A stretch of DNA of 64,000 nt from Voacanga thouarsii (Eukaryota; Streptophyta; Magnoliopsida; Gentianales; Apocynaceae): positions 3,410,001 to 3,474,000 of the forward strand of contig JANUWF010001942.1 of assembly GCA_026120185.1 (NCBI GenBank). Reading direction: 5' to 3'. Made by a program: the position numbers and the translations under genes. Below, in pieces: positions 11,305 through 23,369 of the stretch; positions within the stretch are counted from its first letter, which is position 1; each line of letters starts with the position of its first letter. Under the pieces are notes generated by a model. That model was not told the DNA's origin. It saw nothing but the letters and a program-made list of their open reading frames with translations, and searched no databases.

Positions 11305-12689
11305 CCAATAATGCTCAATAGAAGGAGGAACTAAGAATAAATGTTGCAGGGAACTTGATAAAATTTCAGTAATCCTCCATTCTCAGCTAGAAGCATCACC
11401 TAACCTTTTTATTACAAAATTGGACTTCGCCAGTGAACTTTAATACTTCAAAGGGAAAGGCAATTGCTAAGGCACTGCCAAATACGAAGCCGCACAATAC
11501 TTAAGTTAAGCGAACTCCAAAATAGCCTAGAATATGTTGAGTGGGTAGAGGCCTTCCCTAGAATACCAATCCAACTCCTAGGGCTTAAAAGCTTTCATGG
11601 AAGGTAGTTCATACATGCTATACTAAAAGCTTGTTAGGAGCTAAATGCTTCAAGCAAATTGCTTTGAAACTAGTCATACTACAAATAACGAGGCCAACAA
11701 CTATGAGTCTTCTGTGCTAGAATTGCTAGAGTATTGGGAGTGCCTTAGCAATTCATACTCTAAAAAAACTTTTAAAGGCCTCAGCTCCTCATTTAGTTTT
11801 GTTTTTATTTGAAAAAAAAAAAAGCTAAGTATATGGATAATGTTTGAACAAAATTAGATTTTTCTAATGGCTTTTTATGTGCACTGCTAAGGGTTAGGGC
11901 CGGGGGTTTGACTTTATTTTAGAATAATGACTATATTATTACTTTTCAAAGCTACTCTATCGTTCATATAGATGTACGAATTCAAGACTCATCTAATACC
12001 ATCTAGCAATTTATTGGTTTTTATGATCACTGTTAGGCATGAAATTATCACATTTTTATAGTCTTTCTCCTTAGCTTTTATGTGCCCTTTTGTATGAATT
12101 TACATGGTAGTTACTCATATTGTGTATTAAGAGGTTTTAAATGATAAATGAATAAAATATGCTTAAAAGGATAAGTTTTCTCATAAAGAATGATTGCCAA
12201 ATAAATTGCTGCCTTGGAATATGTGCTTGATAGTTTTTAAGTATTTGAGCAAGGGCATGACGTGAGACGCATGGTTGTGCACAATAGAGGAATCCAGTAG
12301 ACATGCACGACCAAGTGCACGGTCATGCATGTGCCCATGCAGAACAAGGAAAGATATTAACTCCTTAATGTTTGTAATTTTTGAAGGGAAAAAATGAGCT
12401 CTACTAAACTCATGGGCAAAGGTGTGGCTGTGCACCTGACCGAGCATGTGCACGGTCAGGATGCATGGAGACCATACTAGTATCGAGGAGATTTTAGAAG
12501 TTAAGATGCATGGCCAAGATGCATGCCCATATATTGTGGCCATGCAATATTCTTGAAGATTTTTAGAATGTCCTAAATTGGTCAAATAGTGGTCTAAGCT
12601 TCTCAAATTCAATCAAGGACGGTTTAAGAGGGTTTTATAAAAGCCAAGGTAATTGAAATTCATATATACCTGATCATACTTTATATAAA
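11305..12689. repeat. LTR-like repeat region rich in GCATGC/GTGCAC palindromes
   Basis: No supported gene. 12240-12550 is packed with TGCATG, GTGCAC and GCATGC words, a pattern I associate with the LTRs of some plant Ty3/gypsy elements (Athila-type). It includes an inverted repeat with 8-bp arms (CCTGACCG/CGGTCAGG) at 12435-12460. A 143-codon minus-strand open frame at 12181-12612 overlaps this patterned DNA and is not considered a gene. 11305-12180 shows nothing recognisable. Confidence 0.4.
12435..12460. repeat. Inverted repeat, 8-bp arms, 10-bp loop
   Basis: Arms at 12435-12442 (CCTGACCG) and 12453-12460 (CGGTCAGG) enclose the loop AGCATGTGCA. Perfect complementarity is visible directly. 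It is probably part of LTR regulatory or structural DNA. Confidence 0.7.
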
Positions 12690-13323
12690 CTTGCTTGAGG
12701 GTTGTTTAATTGATGAATTTCGTGGCTATTTTTGAGATAATTTTCAAGACTCAAATAAAGACTCAATCAGTGATTTTTAGCTAGAAAAAAAAAAAAAAAA
12801 CACCTAACTCAAAATACTAGAACTATAGGCCCAAAATAAAGATCCTAGAACTCAAGAATGATAAATCAAGTCATCTAAATCATAATCAAAGACCTTTGGT
12901 TCAACAAGAAACTAAGAATAACTGAAGATGGGATTTAGGCAACCAATTTTACCTCTAAACAAAAACCTTAGATTATTAAGAATCTAAGACCTAATATAGC
13001 AAGTTAATTGATCTATCCTAAAGGGTTTATAGATTCAATACAAAGGGTAGGACTAGGCCCTAAGAATGGTCTTGACAAGAAGAATCACCTCTCCAAAGCT
13101 CTCAAAGGAGACTCTTTGATTTCTTTCCAAAATTCTAAGTTACAAATGAAGTGGTATAAAGGCATATTTATAGCCAAGTAAACCTAGCTAATGGGAGATA
13201 AAATCTCAGCCATTTAAACTAAAAACAAGTCTAAAATATCCTTATTACAATAAAAAATCGTGGGAATTTAAAGGGTAACAAAATAGATTAAATTAGAAAG
13301 AAAAAAATCAGAACAAAGCATCA
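12690..13323 (-). repeat. 630-bp dispersed repeat, copy 1 (LTR candidate)
   Basis: Three copies of this block lie in the window, in the same orientation: here, 21137-21782 and 24970-25583. Plus-strand landmarks in order: TGAT(AT)GATCTTA-like start, GGCTATTTTTG, AATACTAGAACT, TAATTGATCTATCCTAAAGGG, CACCTCTCCAAAGCTCTCAAAGGAG, and the end AAGCATCA. Ends of TG...CA type make it a likely LTR. Copy 1 adjoins a gag-protease remnant on its right. Confidence 0.6.
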
Positions 13324-13562
13324 AGCCTGAAGTGGGTCGGTGCAAGTTGGACTGGTAAGGCTGGTGCCGGCTTCATTCTACCAAGTTGGTAAATTTCCTG
13401 AGACAGACTGGCGCCAGTTTCCTTGGTGGTGGTGTAGTGCCGATTTTCTTTTGTTCTTGCACAACTCCTTGGCCCTTAGCCTTTTTGAGCAATCCCTTTG
13501 CTCTCCACGCAAGTTGTTGTTTAAGCTTTGATCTTCTTGGCCCGTCTTTGATCCTCTCTCCA
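13324..13562 (-). other. 3' untranslated part of gypsy-type remnant
   Basis: GC-richer DNA between the repeat block and the gag-pol remnant, with CTGGTGCCGGC and ACTGGCGCCAG words. The copy near 25590-25720 has CTGGTGCTGGC words in the same place. No coding signature. Confidence 0.35.
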
Positions 13563-14940
13563 TCACTTGATAACTTTCTTGATTCTTGATTTGTCTTCTT
13601 GAAGGTCTTTAAGCTTTCCTTCGTCTTCGTAATTTAAACTCTTTCTTGGCACTATGGAATGTGGTTTGAATCTCCATCCCTCTTCTTTAGCTTTGGCATG
13701 ATGCTTGGGTAGATTCCTATCATTGTCCCCTTCATTATGTGCATTCGTCCTTGAATGAGCACCTACATGAGTTTTCAAACAAGAATTTGTTGTGGAGACA
13801 AAATTAAAAATTTATGCATTCCTACATAGAACTCATTCTTCCTCTCATTTTTTTCTTCTTTAAAAACCAAGAAGGTCTCACTAATTTTGTCTCCCTCCTC
13901 ACTCTTTTTCTTTTTCTTTTCTTTTGCACCTTCATGGTTTGAATTTTTCTTAAGCTCTTTTTCCTTTCTCTCTTGCTTTTGCTTCTTTCTCAACTTTTTT
14001 CTCTTGTTGTCTTCTTCCCTCTTGATGTTTTGGTCTTTAAGCACTTTACTAGGAGGTAATGGTAGTAGAGTAATCTTTCTTCCATTCCTTTTCAAAGTGT
14101 ATTTATTTTTCCTCCCCTTATAGACAACATCTCTATCAAACATCTATGGCATTCCCAAGAAAATATGCCCTACTTGTATTGGAAACACATCACATTACAC
14201 TACATCATTATAAGCCCCCCCCCCCCCAATATCAAACTCAATCTTAATTTGCTATTTAGTTTCACTTCTAATCCCAAGTCCTCTACTAATATAGTACTTA
14301 TCATATTGGTGCAACTTCCTCCATCAATGATCACAGTATAAGTTGTTCAACTAGACACCCCGTGTAAAAAATATTGCATATTTGGAAATTCTCCTCATTC
14401 TCATCATCATTCGCACCTTCAATAATCAATGGAAAAACCTTCCCAACCTCAAGCCTTTCTTCACTACCCTCTTCCTCTCTTGGCTTTGGGGTTGTCTTTG
14501 AAGATTGTTTTGGTATCCTATTTTTTTTGCTTGGTGAATAATGAAATATAGGATTGGTATATGTGGTTTCCTTAGGATAGGTCCTTCTTCTTGCATCCCT
14601 CAAAATTTTTCCCTCACTTCTTCCTTTATCTAACCTTAAACCCTTCCTTCCTCTTTCCTCCCTTGGAATTTTTGGATAACCCCCCATTAGAATGATATTC
14701 ACATCCCTTCATTGGTTGCTCATACAATGAATATGGAGCTTAGTAGTCTTTTCTTACTCTGGGGCTATCTCTTCTTTTGGTATCCATTGGGACTTGGCTT
14801 GGGTGAGATTTTAATCTCATAATATACCTCCTCATGTCTTCTATTTGTTCTTGGAAATTTTCAAAGGCAACACGAATATTAAAATAGTCTTGGGACATTA
14901 TGTTTGGAATGTCAAGGGTTCTCACTTGAAAATTTTGGAT
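13563..14940 (-). pseudogene. Ty3/gypsy gag-protease remnant fused to pol tail
   Basis: Read from 14940 leftwards. 14925-14331 is charged gag-like sequence. The aspartic protease core is readable at about 14335-14320 as VIIDGGSCTN (the D-G-G/S active loop), followed by GHIFLGMP (about 14165) and MFDRDVVYKGR (14143 on), the usual end of the plant gypsy protease. A lysine-rich linker follows (14080-13880), then directly a pol C-terminal-like piece (SRTNAHNEGDND, about 13755-13715). The RT, RNase H and integrase domains are missing. A run of 13 C (14215-14227) breaks the protease frame. The copy at 25630-26279 shares the same linker-to-tail join. Confidence 0.6.
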
Positions 14941-15288
14941 AGAGGTAGAAAGTAATTGCTCACAATCACTCCCTCATGTGTATTCGCTCAAACAATGTCG
15001 CTCAACCCTTGTGTTTAACTTTCTTTGGCTTTTATAAGATAGACTCACCCTCTTACCTTCTTTTAATTCACTCAAGTTCCTCAATGAGTGTTTTCCATAA
15101 GAAATCTCCCCAATTGCTTAGGAGCTAGTCCAAACTTGACATGTTTACTAACCCAAGGACAACCGTCTAGATGACTTAAATAGAATTTTAATCAACAACA
15201 ACAATAACCCTCAAGGAGTTTATATCAATAATCAATGAGTTTAAGAAGCTCAACAATTTCAATTGACTAAGGAGTGGGTAAATGGATA
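14941..15288 (-). other. Untranslated/gag-leader part of the same gypsy remnant
   Basis: Lies upstream (minus sense) of the gag remnant and continues at 20466 after removal of the LTR insertion 15289-20465. No frame or motif recognised beyond this continuity. Confidence 0.35.
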
Positions 15289-16878
15289 TGTAACACCCCT
15301 ACTACAAATAGTAATGGAAGCATAACATAAACTGGGTGTCGCCCCATCCAGTTGCCCGGACAAGGGGTCTTTATAACGATAATAACTGATGAGTAAGTAA
15401 AACCCAAATTGATATAACAAAACTATACGGATATAATATAATACACAAAAATGAGGTCCCGTGCATTCGGCTAATAGTACTACAATAGTAATGTAATATA
15501 CATATGCAAAAGAGGAAGTATCCGGACCTATACTGTGGTATCACCCCTATCCGCATGACTGCTCAGCTTCGAGTCCTATAATACGGTAAAAGACACGTGT
15601 GAGTGAAAATCTCACAGTGAGTCCCAATGTGTGCTAGTGTTTTATAAAACAAATCGACACAACTATTTTTGAATTTTATTTCAAAAATTCATTATAGGAA
15701 AAATATTATAATTTTCCATTGAAAACAACTCTATTGCTTACTAGAAGGGGAGTTTGTTTCAATTTCAATCATATTTGGAAAAATTGTGTTTCATTTCATA
15801 GTCATTCCTCCAATTTCCAAAATGCAGGCACTTTTCTCAATAAAAGGTCGACCCAGGTGCAAAGATCATAAGTCTTCACCTTCAACATCACAATTTATTA
15901 TACTAAGGACACAAGCCTATAGCACTCAATTGTGCATTGTCGGAAGGATAAGTGCAAACAAGCACAATACTGAATAATTCAGAATGTTTTACTTGACACC
16001 GTAAGCCCAGGGGTCCCAATCTTGACGTTAATCATCATCGTGGTAGCAAAGAGTTGAACAACGCCAGGGGTCCTGCCCAGCCCGTGAACAACCTAAAATC
16101 AAAATGCGCACAAGGCGCAGCAATTGCCAGGTACAAAATGGCTAACCAGGATGATTCATCTCAATGTCCTGTCATCCTGTTTGGAGTAAGACAATCCTCA
16201 GAACTAGCTAGTTTACTTGGGTTATCTATCTCTAACATGAGTCAGGGTAAAGATCAAAGTCCTTATTGAGTACTCAATATTTTCATTAGTTCACAAGACC
16301 AATACTAATTCCATATTCTCGAAGAAATTCCAAATAAAATATTTTTCGGGGCCAAAATATTATTTTTCAAAAGGTGATCTCATACCGAGAGATTGTTTCC
16401 AAAATTTGCAGCAAAAAAGGATAAAAAGTCCTTTTCGCATCATAAAATGTTCCAATAAGGGTATCGGGGTCATTTATCCATACTTGATTCCAAAAGGAAT
16501 TTTGTTCAAGAATTCCAGAATTTTAATCTTAAAAGAGGATTAGATTCAAAATTTTCAATTATGTTTCCATAAAATATTCCAATAAGGGCATTTCGGTCAT
16601 TTTTTGAATACCCAATTCCAAAAATTACCATATTTCAAAAATTCCAATTATTTAATTCCTAAAGGATTAAATTTACAAAATACATGCTTTTATTATCCTT
16701 TAAGGTTTCCAAGCCAATTATGATATTCATGCCACCCCAACATGGCAAAACATGATTTTCTTGCTCAAAAAACCTTAAATCAAATCAGGGATTCCAAAAT
16801 AGTACGTAATGTGTTATTTCATGAAAAGTAAAGCATACTAGCATTTAAAAGTTTAGAAATCCGGTAGGACTCACCTCG

Positions 16879-18572
16879 TGTTAGTGTTGTGCCCTAGAGG
16901 CAATCACTTGTACCATGTATATTGCATATTAAATTAATAAGAGGCATTCTTTATCTTTCAGTTTGATTGTTATATCTAAATATGTGTACAAACCGTTAGA
17001 TAAAGTCCCTAGTACAACACAGTGTTAATGAAATCATGATAGAGATCATGATGTGAGATTCCTACTACACTATGCAGTGTTTGTACTTAAATAATCCCCG
17101 ATCATAGTATTAATAAGATATGACATTATTAATACGCCAAGACTGGCACATGTTATATCTCTTGATTGGATCAAGCGGTGGTTCTCATATCCGTGGGTAT
17201 TGGGATACTCAGGATTAACGTGTGGATGCTTGTTTTGAAACAAGTTCATTGGATGACCTAGCTACGAGATAATCACTTGGATAACTATTTAGTGCCAGTG
17301 ATAGAATCTCATTATAGCAAGTGTGCAAGTATCCTTAGACTTGAGATCTCCAAGGTACTTTGTTTATCGAGCGTTGTACTTTGATTCTAATCTTTGGAGT
17401 CTTATCTAGGACTGCCTATGGGATGGATATTGGGTACAACGTAAAGTAAATGAAAGTAGTTGAGAGGTTCAATAAAGGATTCACCACTCCTAATAGTAGG
17501 AGAGTATATCTCAAGGCCACTTGTAGAAATCATTACTCATGAAGTCCTTGGCTAAGGTGACTATGTGATGGAAATGGTTCCAATTGATACACATATCGAG
17601 TAATGGATTTCTTGAACAAGTACTAAAATATTCGGGCCAGAATTAATAATATTCTGGAGGGAGTTGGCACTAATTCCATGCTTTATACCGAATGAGATAT
17701 TGTATGTTGAAAGGAGTTTATTGCACTGATAATTTGCTATTGAAAGGATCATGTCAAGCCACTTGATTTTCTGGACTTTTGGGTGGTCAAGAGTCATTGC
17801 TAGATGTCGCTCTTGATATGCTAAATATGAATTTATTAATTAGAGAATTAATAAATTTAATCCTTTATTTTATTAAGGATTATTAATTCTAATATTGTTA
17901 GAATTAATTCATATTATGCTACTAATAAGACCAGGAAACCTAATGGGTCACACACAATAAAGGTTTGAATGCTCAAATATATTATTTGATAATATTGTGG
18001 GGTTAATTAAGAGAAGAGAATATATTTATTGGTGAATTATACGTTTGTTATAATTCATGGGACCTAATTATAATTAAGTAAACTTCAAGGACCAATTTAT
18101 TGACAATTGGACGTTGAAGGACTAAGTTACAATTTATGGTAATTATAAATCTATAAATATAAGGAAACGGTTTCCTTAGGGTTAGAGACAGACTATTCAC
18201 GCAATAACAGAGAAACCGTTTTTCTGCCTCTCTCTTGATCAAACCCTAGCCGTCTCTCTTCTTGATCAAAACCCTAGCCTCCCGAATTCTACTAGCATAG
18301 AATTGTGAGATTGTGAGCATTCAACCTTGTGTGGATTATCATTAGAGGGAGTTCTTTCTTAGACTTCAGTTGAGCTGCAGTGAAAGGTTTTGGATAATCT
18401 GGATCGCGCCTGCGTTCTTGTTTCTGAAATTTTTGAATTCTGAGTTCACGAGGTAATAGACGCAATCTTCTCATTTTTCCCGTTTCTATTGCAAACCCGT
18501 GATCCATGGCTTGGATTTCTTGTTTTTTTTTCCGCTGCGCTTAATCTGATTATGCATGATAGAAATCCTACA
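16879..18572 (+). mobile_element. Copia-type solo LTR, 1694 bp
   Basis: Starts TGTTAGTGTTGTGCCCTAGAG and ends ATGCATGATAGAAATCCTACA. Flanks are CCTCG (16874-16878) and CCTTG (18573-18577), a TSD with one transition. A transcript-leader-like region (18150-18300) precedes TTCCGCTGCGC and the 3' end. The same family recurs at 27990-29477, and a more distant relative is at 33944-35393 (all share GCCCTAGAG-CAAT near the 5' end). No internal coding region, hence solo. Confidence 0.8.
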
Positions 18573-19648
18573 CCTTGTGTCCTAGATAGTTTATATCGTT
18601 TGAATATCGTATTTAGCTCGTCGCCGACCATTCAATGCGAATAACCTACATTAAATGCCGTTTCATGTTTAGTTTGGCTTACCAAAGTTCAAACCAATAC
18701 TTAGCCAACACAAATATAAGGAAATCACTTATTTCCTCTTCCTTCATCTTTCTTCTTTGAGTAAACGTATACGTATACTTATATCGCACACTCAATTCTT
18801 CCATTTCCCGTTTCCATATTTTCTTTTCTTCATGAACATGAAATATTTTTCATGTTCCCCACCATTTTTATTCCCAAAGTCAAACAATTCCTTAGAGTTC
18901 ACCTGTATCAAAACTAAAATTCTGCATTTTTACCGTTCGTCACACTATTTTGTTTTTTGCATAACTTTTGATCTACAACTCTGATTGGGCTTCGTTATAT
19001 ATCAAAACGCTCATTAGACTCTTAACTAATTTTCTGTAAGTCCTTTTTCCCAAGCCTGATTTCATTCAGGAATTACTGGGATGAAAGTCTCCCAGATTTT
19101 TGCCCTAGTTCTTACCGTTTTCACAAATTAATGTTCTTCTCTTGTCCTCCTTGATTCATAACACCTTTTGGGCACTTAATCCACTAAATTCCTCTTCAAA
19201 ATACTGTTAAATTTTCATGTTTTCAGATCCAACAAGTTGCTAAATTCATGCTTTGAATAATATATAGTCACCAACATGAATTAAAATAGCTATAGTTTTA
19301 TTTCCCTTAAAGCTTCCTTTTTCTTCTAATTTCACACCACTTTTCTCGCCAACCATGAATAACCCCTTAAATCACTAATCAAGTACCTTCATTAACCACA
19401 TAAAACATAGCATATAAAGCCTACATCAAACCGGTACACACACTTGCACACATAAAGTTTCACATAGTACACATTTAATCCAAACCATAACCATAAGTCT
19501 CATGTTTTCATATTATTAAAACTCATACCAAAATAATCACTGTAATGAAATCTATGACTTTAATTCTTGAAGTATAGGGTTTTACCTTGTATATAGGATC
19601 TTTTGGCTTGATTTTGCTCCAAGAACACACCAAGAACACACACTTCTT

Positions 19649-19652
<4 letters not shown>

Positions 19653-19687
<35 letters not shown>
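19653..19687 (+). repeat. (TC)n microsatellite
   Basis: About 17 uninterrupted TC units within the LTR leader region. Confidence 0.9.
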
Positions 19688-19692
<5 letters not shown>

Positions 19693-20465
19693 CTAGTTTT
19701 CCTTGATTTTTCCTTTCTTTTCTTCCTTATTTCTTCCTTTCTTCTTCTTTTATGCTCTTGGCCGGTTTTCAGCCCTTCTCCACCGCCTCTCATGGTCAAA
19801 ATGAAGACCAATAGGATTTTGTTCTATTAAACAGATGGTGGCTACTTTACACTTGTTGCGTGCTCAATTTTCTGCATATTTTCTTAGTCATTTTACAAAA
19901 CTTTTTTAGGAAGTTTTGCATGCATCCTCTCATGGTTTGACACATGTCTTTGGCCACTAATCATATGAAGCCACATGTCCAAATTTTCGATCACGTTTTC
20001 AATTTTTCTCTGAAATGACCAAATTCGAGTTCGTATTGAAGACATATTTTATTTCACTAATAAATTCTATAAATTTCACTGAATTCAATGGTAACATCCA
20101 AAATCTTCAATTCTTTCTCAATCCTGCAAAATTCGTGGTCAAAATCCTGATCGCAGTCAAAAGTACGAAAATACCCTTGGAACCTTAAATAACCTAATTA
20201 ATACCGAAACGCTCGTCTCATCACATTGGTCAATTTTTGTTCTAAGTGTACCCCCAATCTCTTGTTTTATTAAAAGCAGTAGAATTCTGAAAATTTAGTG
20301 TATAAGTAGAACAAATTCAAATTTACATCCAGATCCCTACATATTTTTATTACACCAAAATATTATTCTCATTACAACGATTATCTTTTGTTCTGGCCAC
20401 TGATACAATTACTCATTCTATCAAAAGTAGTAGCTAGCCAAAGATTAAAAATACTGGGTATTATA

Positions 20466-21136
20466 GGACAAGACCTAATGGATATGTAATTCCACTAGAA
20501 GATCAAGGAATATAGTATTCTAGGACAAGAGCAAGAATTCCACAATGAAGATGACTCAAATGGATATGTAATTCCTCAAAAGTGTCTATTCAAGAGATAT
20601 TCAACTATGGAAAGTGTTCACAAAAGATTAGACCACAATTTAAAGTCATAAATTTACTCAAACAAAATATCAAACACATAATGTGCAACCTCGTAACTCA
20701 AGGGGTTTTAAAAATTTCACACTTGTAACAACTCAAAAACTTAAGAATCACAAGAAAAATTAATCCCCAATGATTATACTAGCATCAAGGAACAATTTCT
20801 CAACAAGTAGAAGTAAAAAACTTGAGTTTTATAGTTTACAAATTTAGCATGAAAATGAGTTACGGGTTTCTTTTTGAGCTCAACAAATTTGTAACAAATA
20901 AACCCAAAACACTGCAAGATTTATGCAATTTAAAACTTTAAATAGCTACTCAAACATCAACCCAACATATAAGATCAATTTTTCAACAAGAAAAACAAGA
21001 GAAATCAAAGTTTGAAGGACCTTTTTGAAGCACATTTCTTAGTAACGACATTTCACTATTTTCTTGAACTTTGAAGCTCTTTCTTGAAGAATCTAGCTTT
21101 GATAAGAATCAAAGCTTCCCTTGCTCTAACAAAACT
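20466..21136 (-). other. Gypsy remnant 5' leader with degenerate primer-binding site
   Basis: Continuation of 14941-15288 across the nested LTR. Next to the repeat copy at 21137 the minus strand reads TTTTGTTAGAGCAAGG. This resembles a decayed TTGGTATCAGAGC methionine-tRNA primer-binding site and would fit the repeat being a 5' LTR. No gene seen. GGATATGTAATTCC occurs twice (20480, 20561). Confidence 0.35.
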
Positions 21137-21782
21137 TGATATGATCTTACTTGAGCATTGTTTGATTGATGAATTTCATGGCTATTTTTGGGGTAATTTT
21201 CAAGACTAAAATAAAGACTCAATCAGTGATTTTTTGCAAGAAAACACATACCCAACTCAAAATACTAGAACTCTAGGCCCAAAACAAAGATCGTAGAAGT
21301 AAAGAATGATGAATCAATTCATCTAAATCACAGCCAAAGACCCTTCGTTCAACAAGAAACCAAGAACAATTAAACATGGGATTTAGGTAACCAATTTGAC
21401 CTCTAAACAAGAATTTTAGATTATCAAGAATCTAAAAAGCCCAACTTAGCAAGCTAATTGATCTATCCTAAAGGGCTTATAGACTTAATACGAAGGGTAG
21501 GAATAGGCCCTAAGAATGGTCTAGATGTTCATGGGATTTTCCCAAGCGGAATCACCTCTCCAAAGCTCTCAAAGGAGATTCTTTGTTTTCTTTCCAATAT
21601 TTCAAGTTACAAATGAAGTATTATAATGTCATATTTATAGCCAATTAAACCTAACTAATAGGAGATGAAATTTCAACCATTCAAACTAAAAACAAGTAAA
21701 AAATATCCTTATATTAAAGTCGTGGGAATTGAAAGGGTAACAAAATAGATTAAAACAGAATAAAGAATCAAAATAGAGCATC
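21137..21782 (-). repeat. 630-bp dispersed repeat, copy 2 (LTR candidate)
   Basis: Close match to 12690-13323 over its whole length, by eye well above 85%. If both are LTRs of one element, the element spans 12690-21782 on the minus strand with the solo LTR 15289-20465 inserted in its leader. Confidence 0.6.
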
Positions 21783-23369
21783 TAGCCCGATGGCATCAAA
21801 ATATCATGTCATAACATATCTCAATTTGAATTCAACCAAAAGATCTCATTTTCAAGCCGTGAAAATCAAACGTTGAACACAGAATTTTTCTAGTTACCAG
21901 AGCAATCTACCAATCACCATAAAGTTATAAGTTCTTGACATGATTTTCATTGCAAATTTAACTTCAAATAATTCTCAAAACGTGACATAAACTCAATATC
22001 ACAATCCTCTTCAAAACCTTACTAAATTTCATGCATAATTGTAACAAAATTTTAAGTTGAAAACAAACCTAGCAATAGCACTCTATTTTGCATGGCAATT
22101 ATAATGACTTAAATAACTCCAAATCTTCGTGAATTCAATATATAACATATATATAATTCAGTATATGACATCATATACATACACACACACACACACACAC
22201 ACACATACATATATGTATAACAAAACATCTTGTAATTGAAAGTTTCATAAAACCCCAACAAATTTATAACCAAAGATTGCATTTTTAGAAGCTACCAAAA
22301 TTTCCAGAAAGCTTACAAATTTTGATCATAAGGAAATCAAGTAGAAGATGGTGTCTTTTGTTTTACCTCTTAAGGGATCCTTTGAAAAACTCGAAGAAAC
22401 AACAAAAAGGAGCTTTCTTCTTAAATAATTTAGGGTTATGGTTCTAGTTTTAGAGAGAGAAAATAAAAGGGAAAAGCGAAAGGGGAGTTTCAGCCAATAG
22501 AGAGAGAGAAAGAGGGAAAATGGTTTTTGCATAAGGGAATATGGGTTGCCAAATGGAATGATTGAATTAGGGCTTTGGGAGTTTCTTTGGTTACAAGAAT
22601 AATAAATGGTCAAGCTTAGTTTTCTTGGGTAAGAAGTATAATAAAAAGGCTAGGATTAATCAAGATTGAATAGCTAAGATTAAATCAGATCAAAGAAGAC
22701 TAAAATTGAACAATATGTAGGGGTAGGATTAAAGATGAATTATGGTTTGAAGGCTTTCTTGAATACGAATTAGAATGGATGGTTGATATTAACCAAGTTG
22801 GATGGTTAAGATTAATCAAAGTGTGTGGGTAAGATTAAATTATTTGGCCAAGATTAGGTAAGATGTATGGCGAAGATTAAATATAATGGATGACTAGGAT
22901 GAAGTCAAATAAAGTTTTTAAGTAAAGTATTAGGTTGACCAAAGCTTTCAAGAGATCATGAGTTCAATTCTTATCCCTTACATAAATATATGTGATTTTC
23001 TAAAAATAAATTCTAACTTTAATAATTTTCCATTATTACATTATTGTGCCAAAATTATAGAGAAAATACTTATGAGTTCTTTCCAAAATCAAAAATAGAA
23101 ATTTTCTCCATAAAAGATGTTTTCTTCCCAAAATAATTTGAAACATATTTTATATTAATATCACTTTCCAACAGAAAATTAAGTATTACTCATATTTACA
23201 AAAATTATTCAATGAAATATACATAAGTAATTCAAAAAAAAAATCACAATTATAAATTAAAACAAAAGGGTACTTAAACGTGTAAGGCACATAAATGTAT
23301 TCTCAACAATTGTAGTCATACAAAATGTTCATCTTCTCATTTTCAATACGAAAATAGGTGGGTATTACA
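21783..23369 (-). mobile_element. Long-LTR fragment ending GGGTATTACA
   Basis: The minus strand begins TGTAATACCCACC at 23369. Inside is a leader-like TTAAGAGGTAAAAC (about 22365), resembling the splice-donor-like AGGTAAA of the other LTRs. A GA-rich tract lies at 22497-22515. The opposite end is not found near 21783, so this copy is probably truncated. A weak B-box-like GAGTTCAATTC occurs at 22960 in the opposite orientation to the other modules. Confidence 0.45.
22181..22205 (+). repeat. (AC)n microsatellite
   Basis: About 12 AC units flanked by TATA-rich DNA. Confidence 0.9.

Larger units (their letters stand above)
15289..20465 (-). mobile_element. Solo LTR, about 3.5 kb, with nested copia-type LTR
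   Basis: Plus-strand ends are TGTAACACCCC at 15289 and GGGTATTATA at 20465. TSD candidates are GGATA (15284-15288) and GGACA (20466-20470), one transition apart. Near the 3' edge it has CTGGGTGTCGCCCCATCCAG and CAAGGGGTCTTTATAAC. A leader-like region at 19560-19700 reads, on the minus strand, ACACACTTCTTG...-type message leading to ACAAGGTAAAACC. No coding region is present. It is the same family as 55870-59344, sharing CACTAGCACACAT and GGACTCAC. Without the nested 1694-bp LTR and its TSD it is about 3.48 kb. Confidence 0.7.

Noticed and set aside
12181..12612. 143-codon minus-strand open frame
   Set aside because: It coincides with the palindrome-rich LTR-like DNA, contains no recognised domain and has low-complexity CATG-derived residues.
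13887..14123. Phenylalanine-rich plus-strand frame
   Set aside because: It is the antisense shadow of the lysine-rich linker of the gag-protease remnant.
22955..22975. Fifth tRNA-like module
   Set aside because: B-box-like GAGTTCAATTC is present but the A box is not convincing and its orientation is opposite to the other four.
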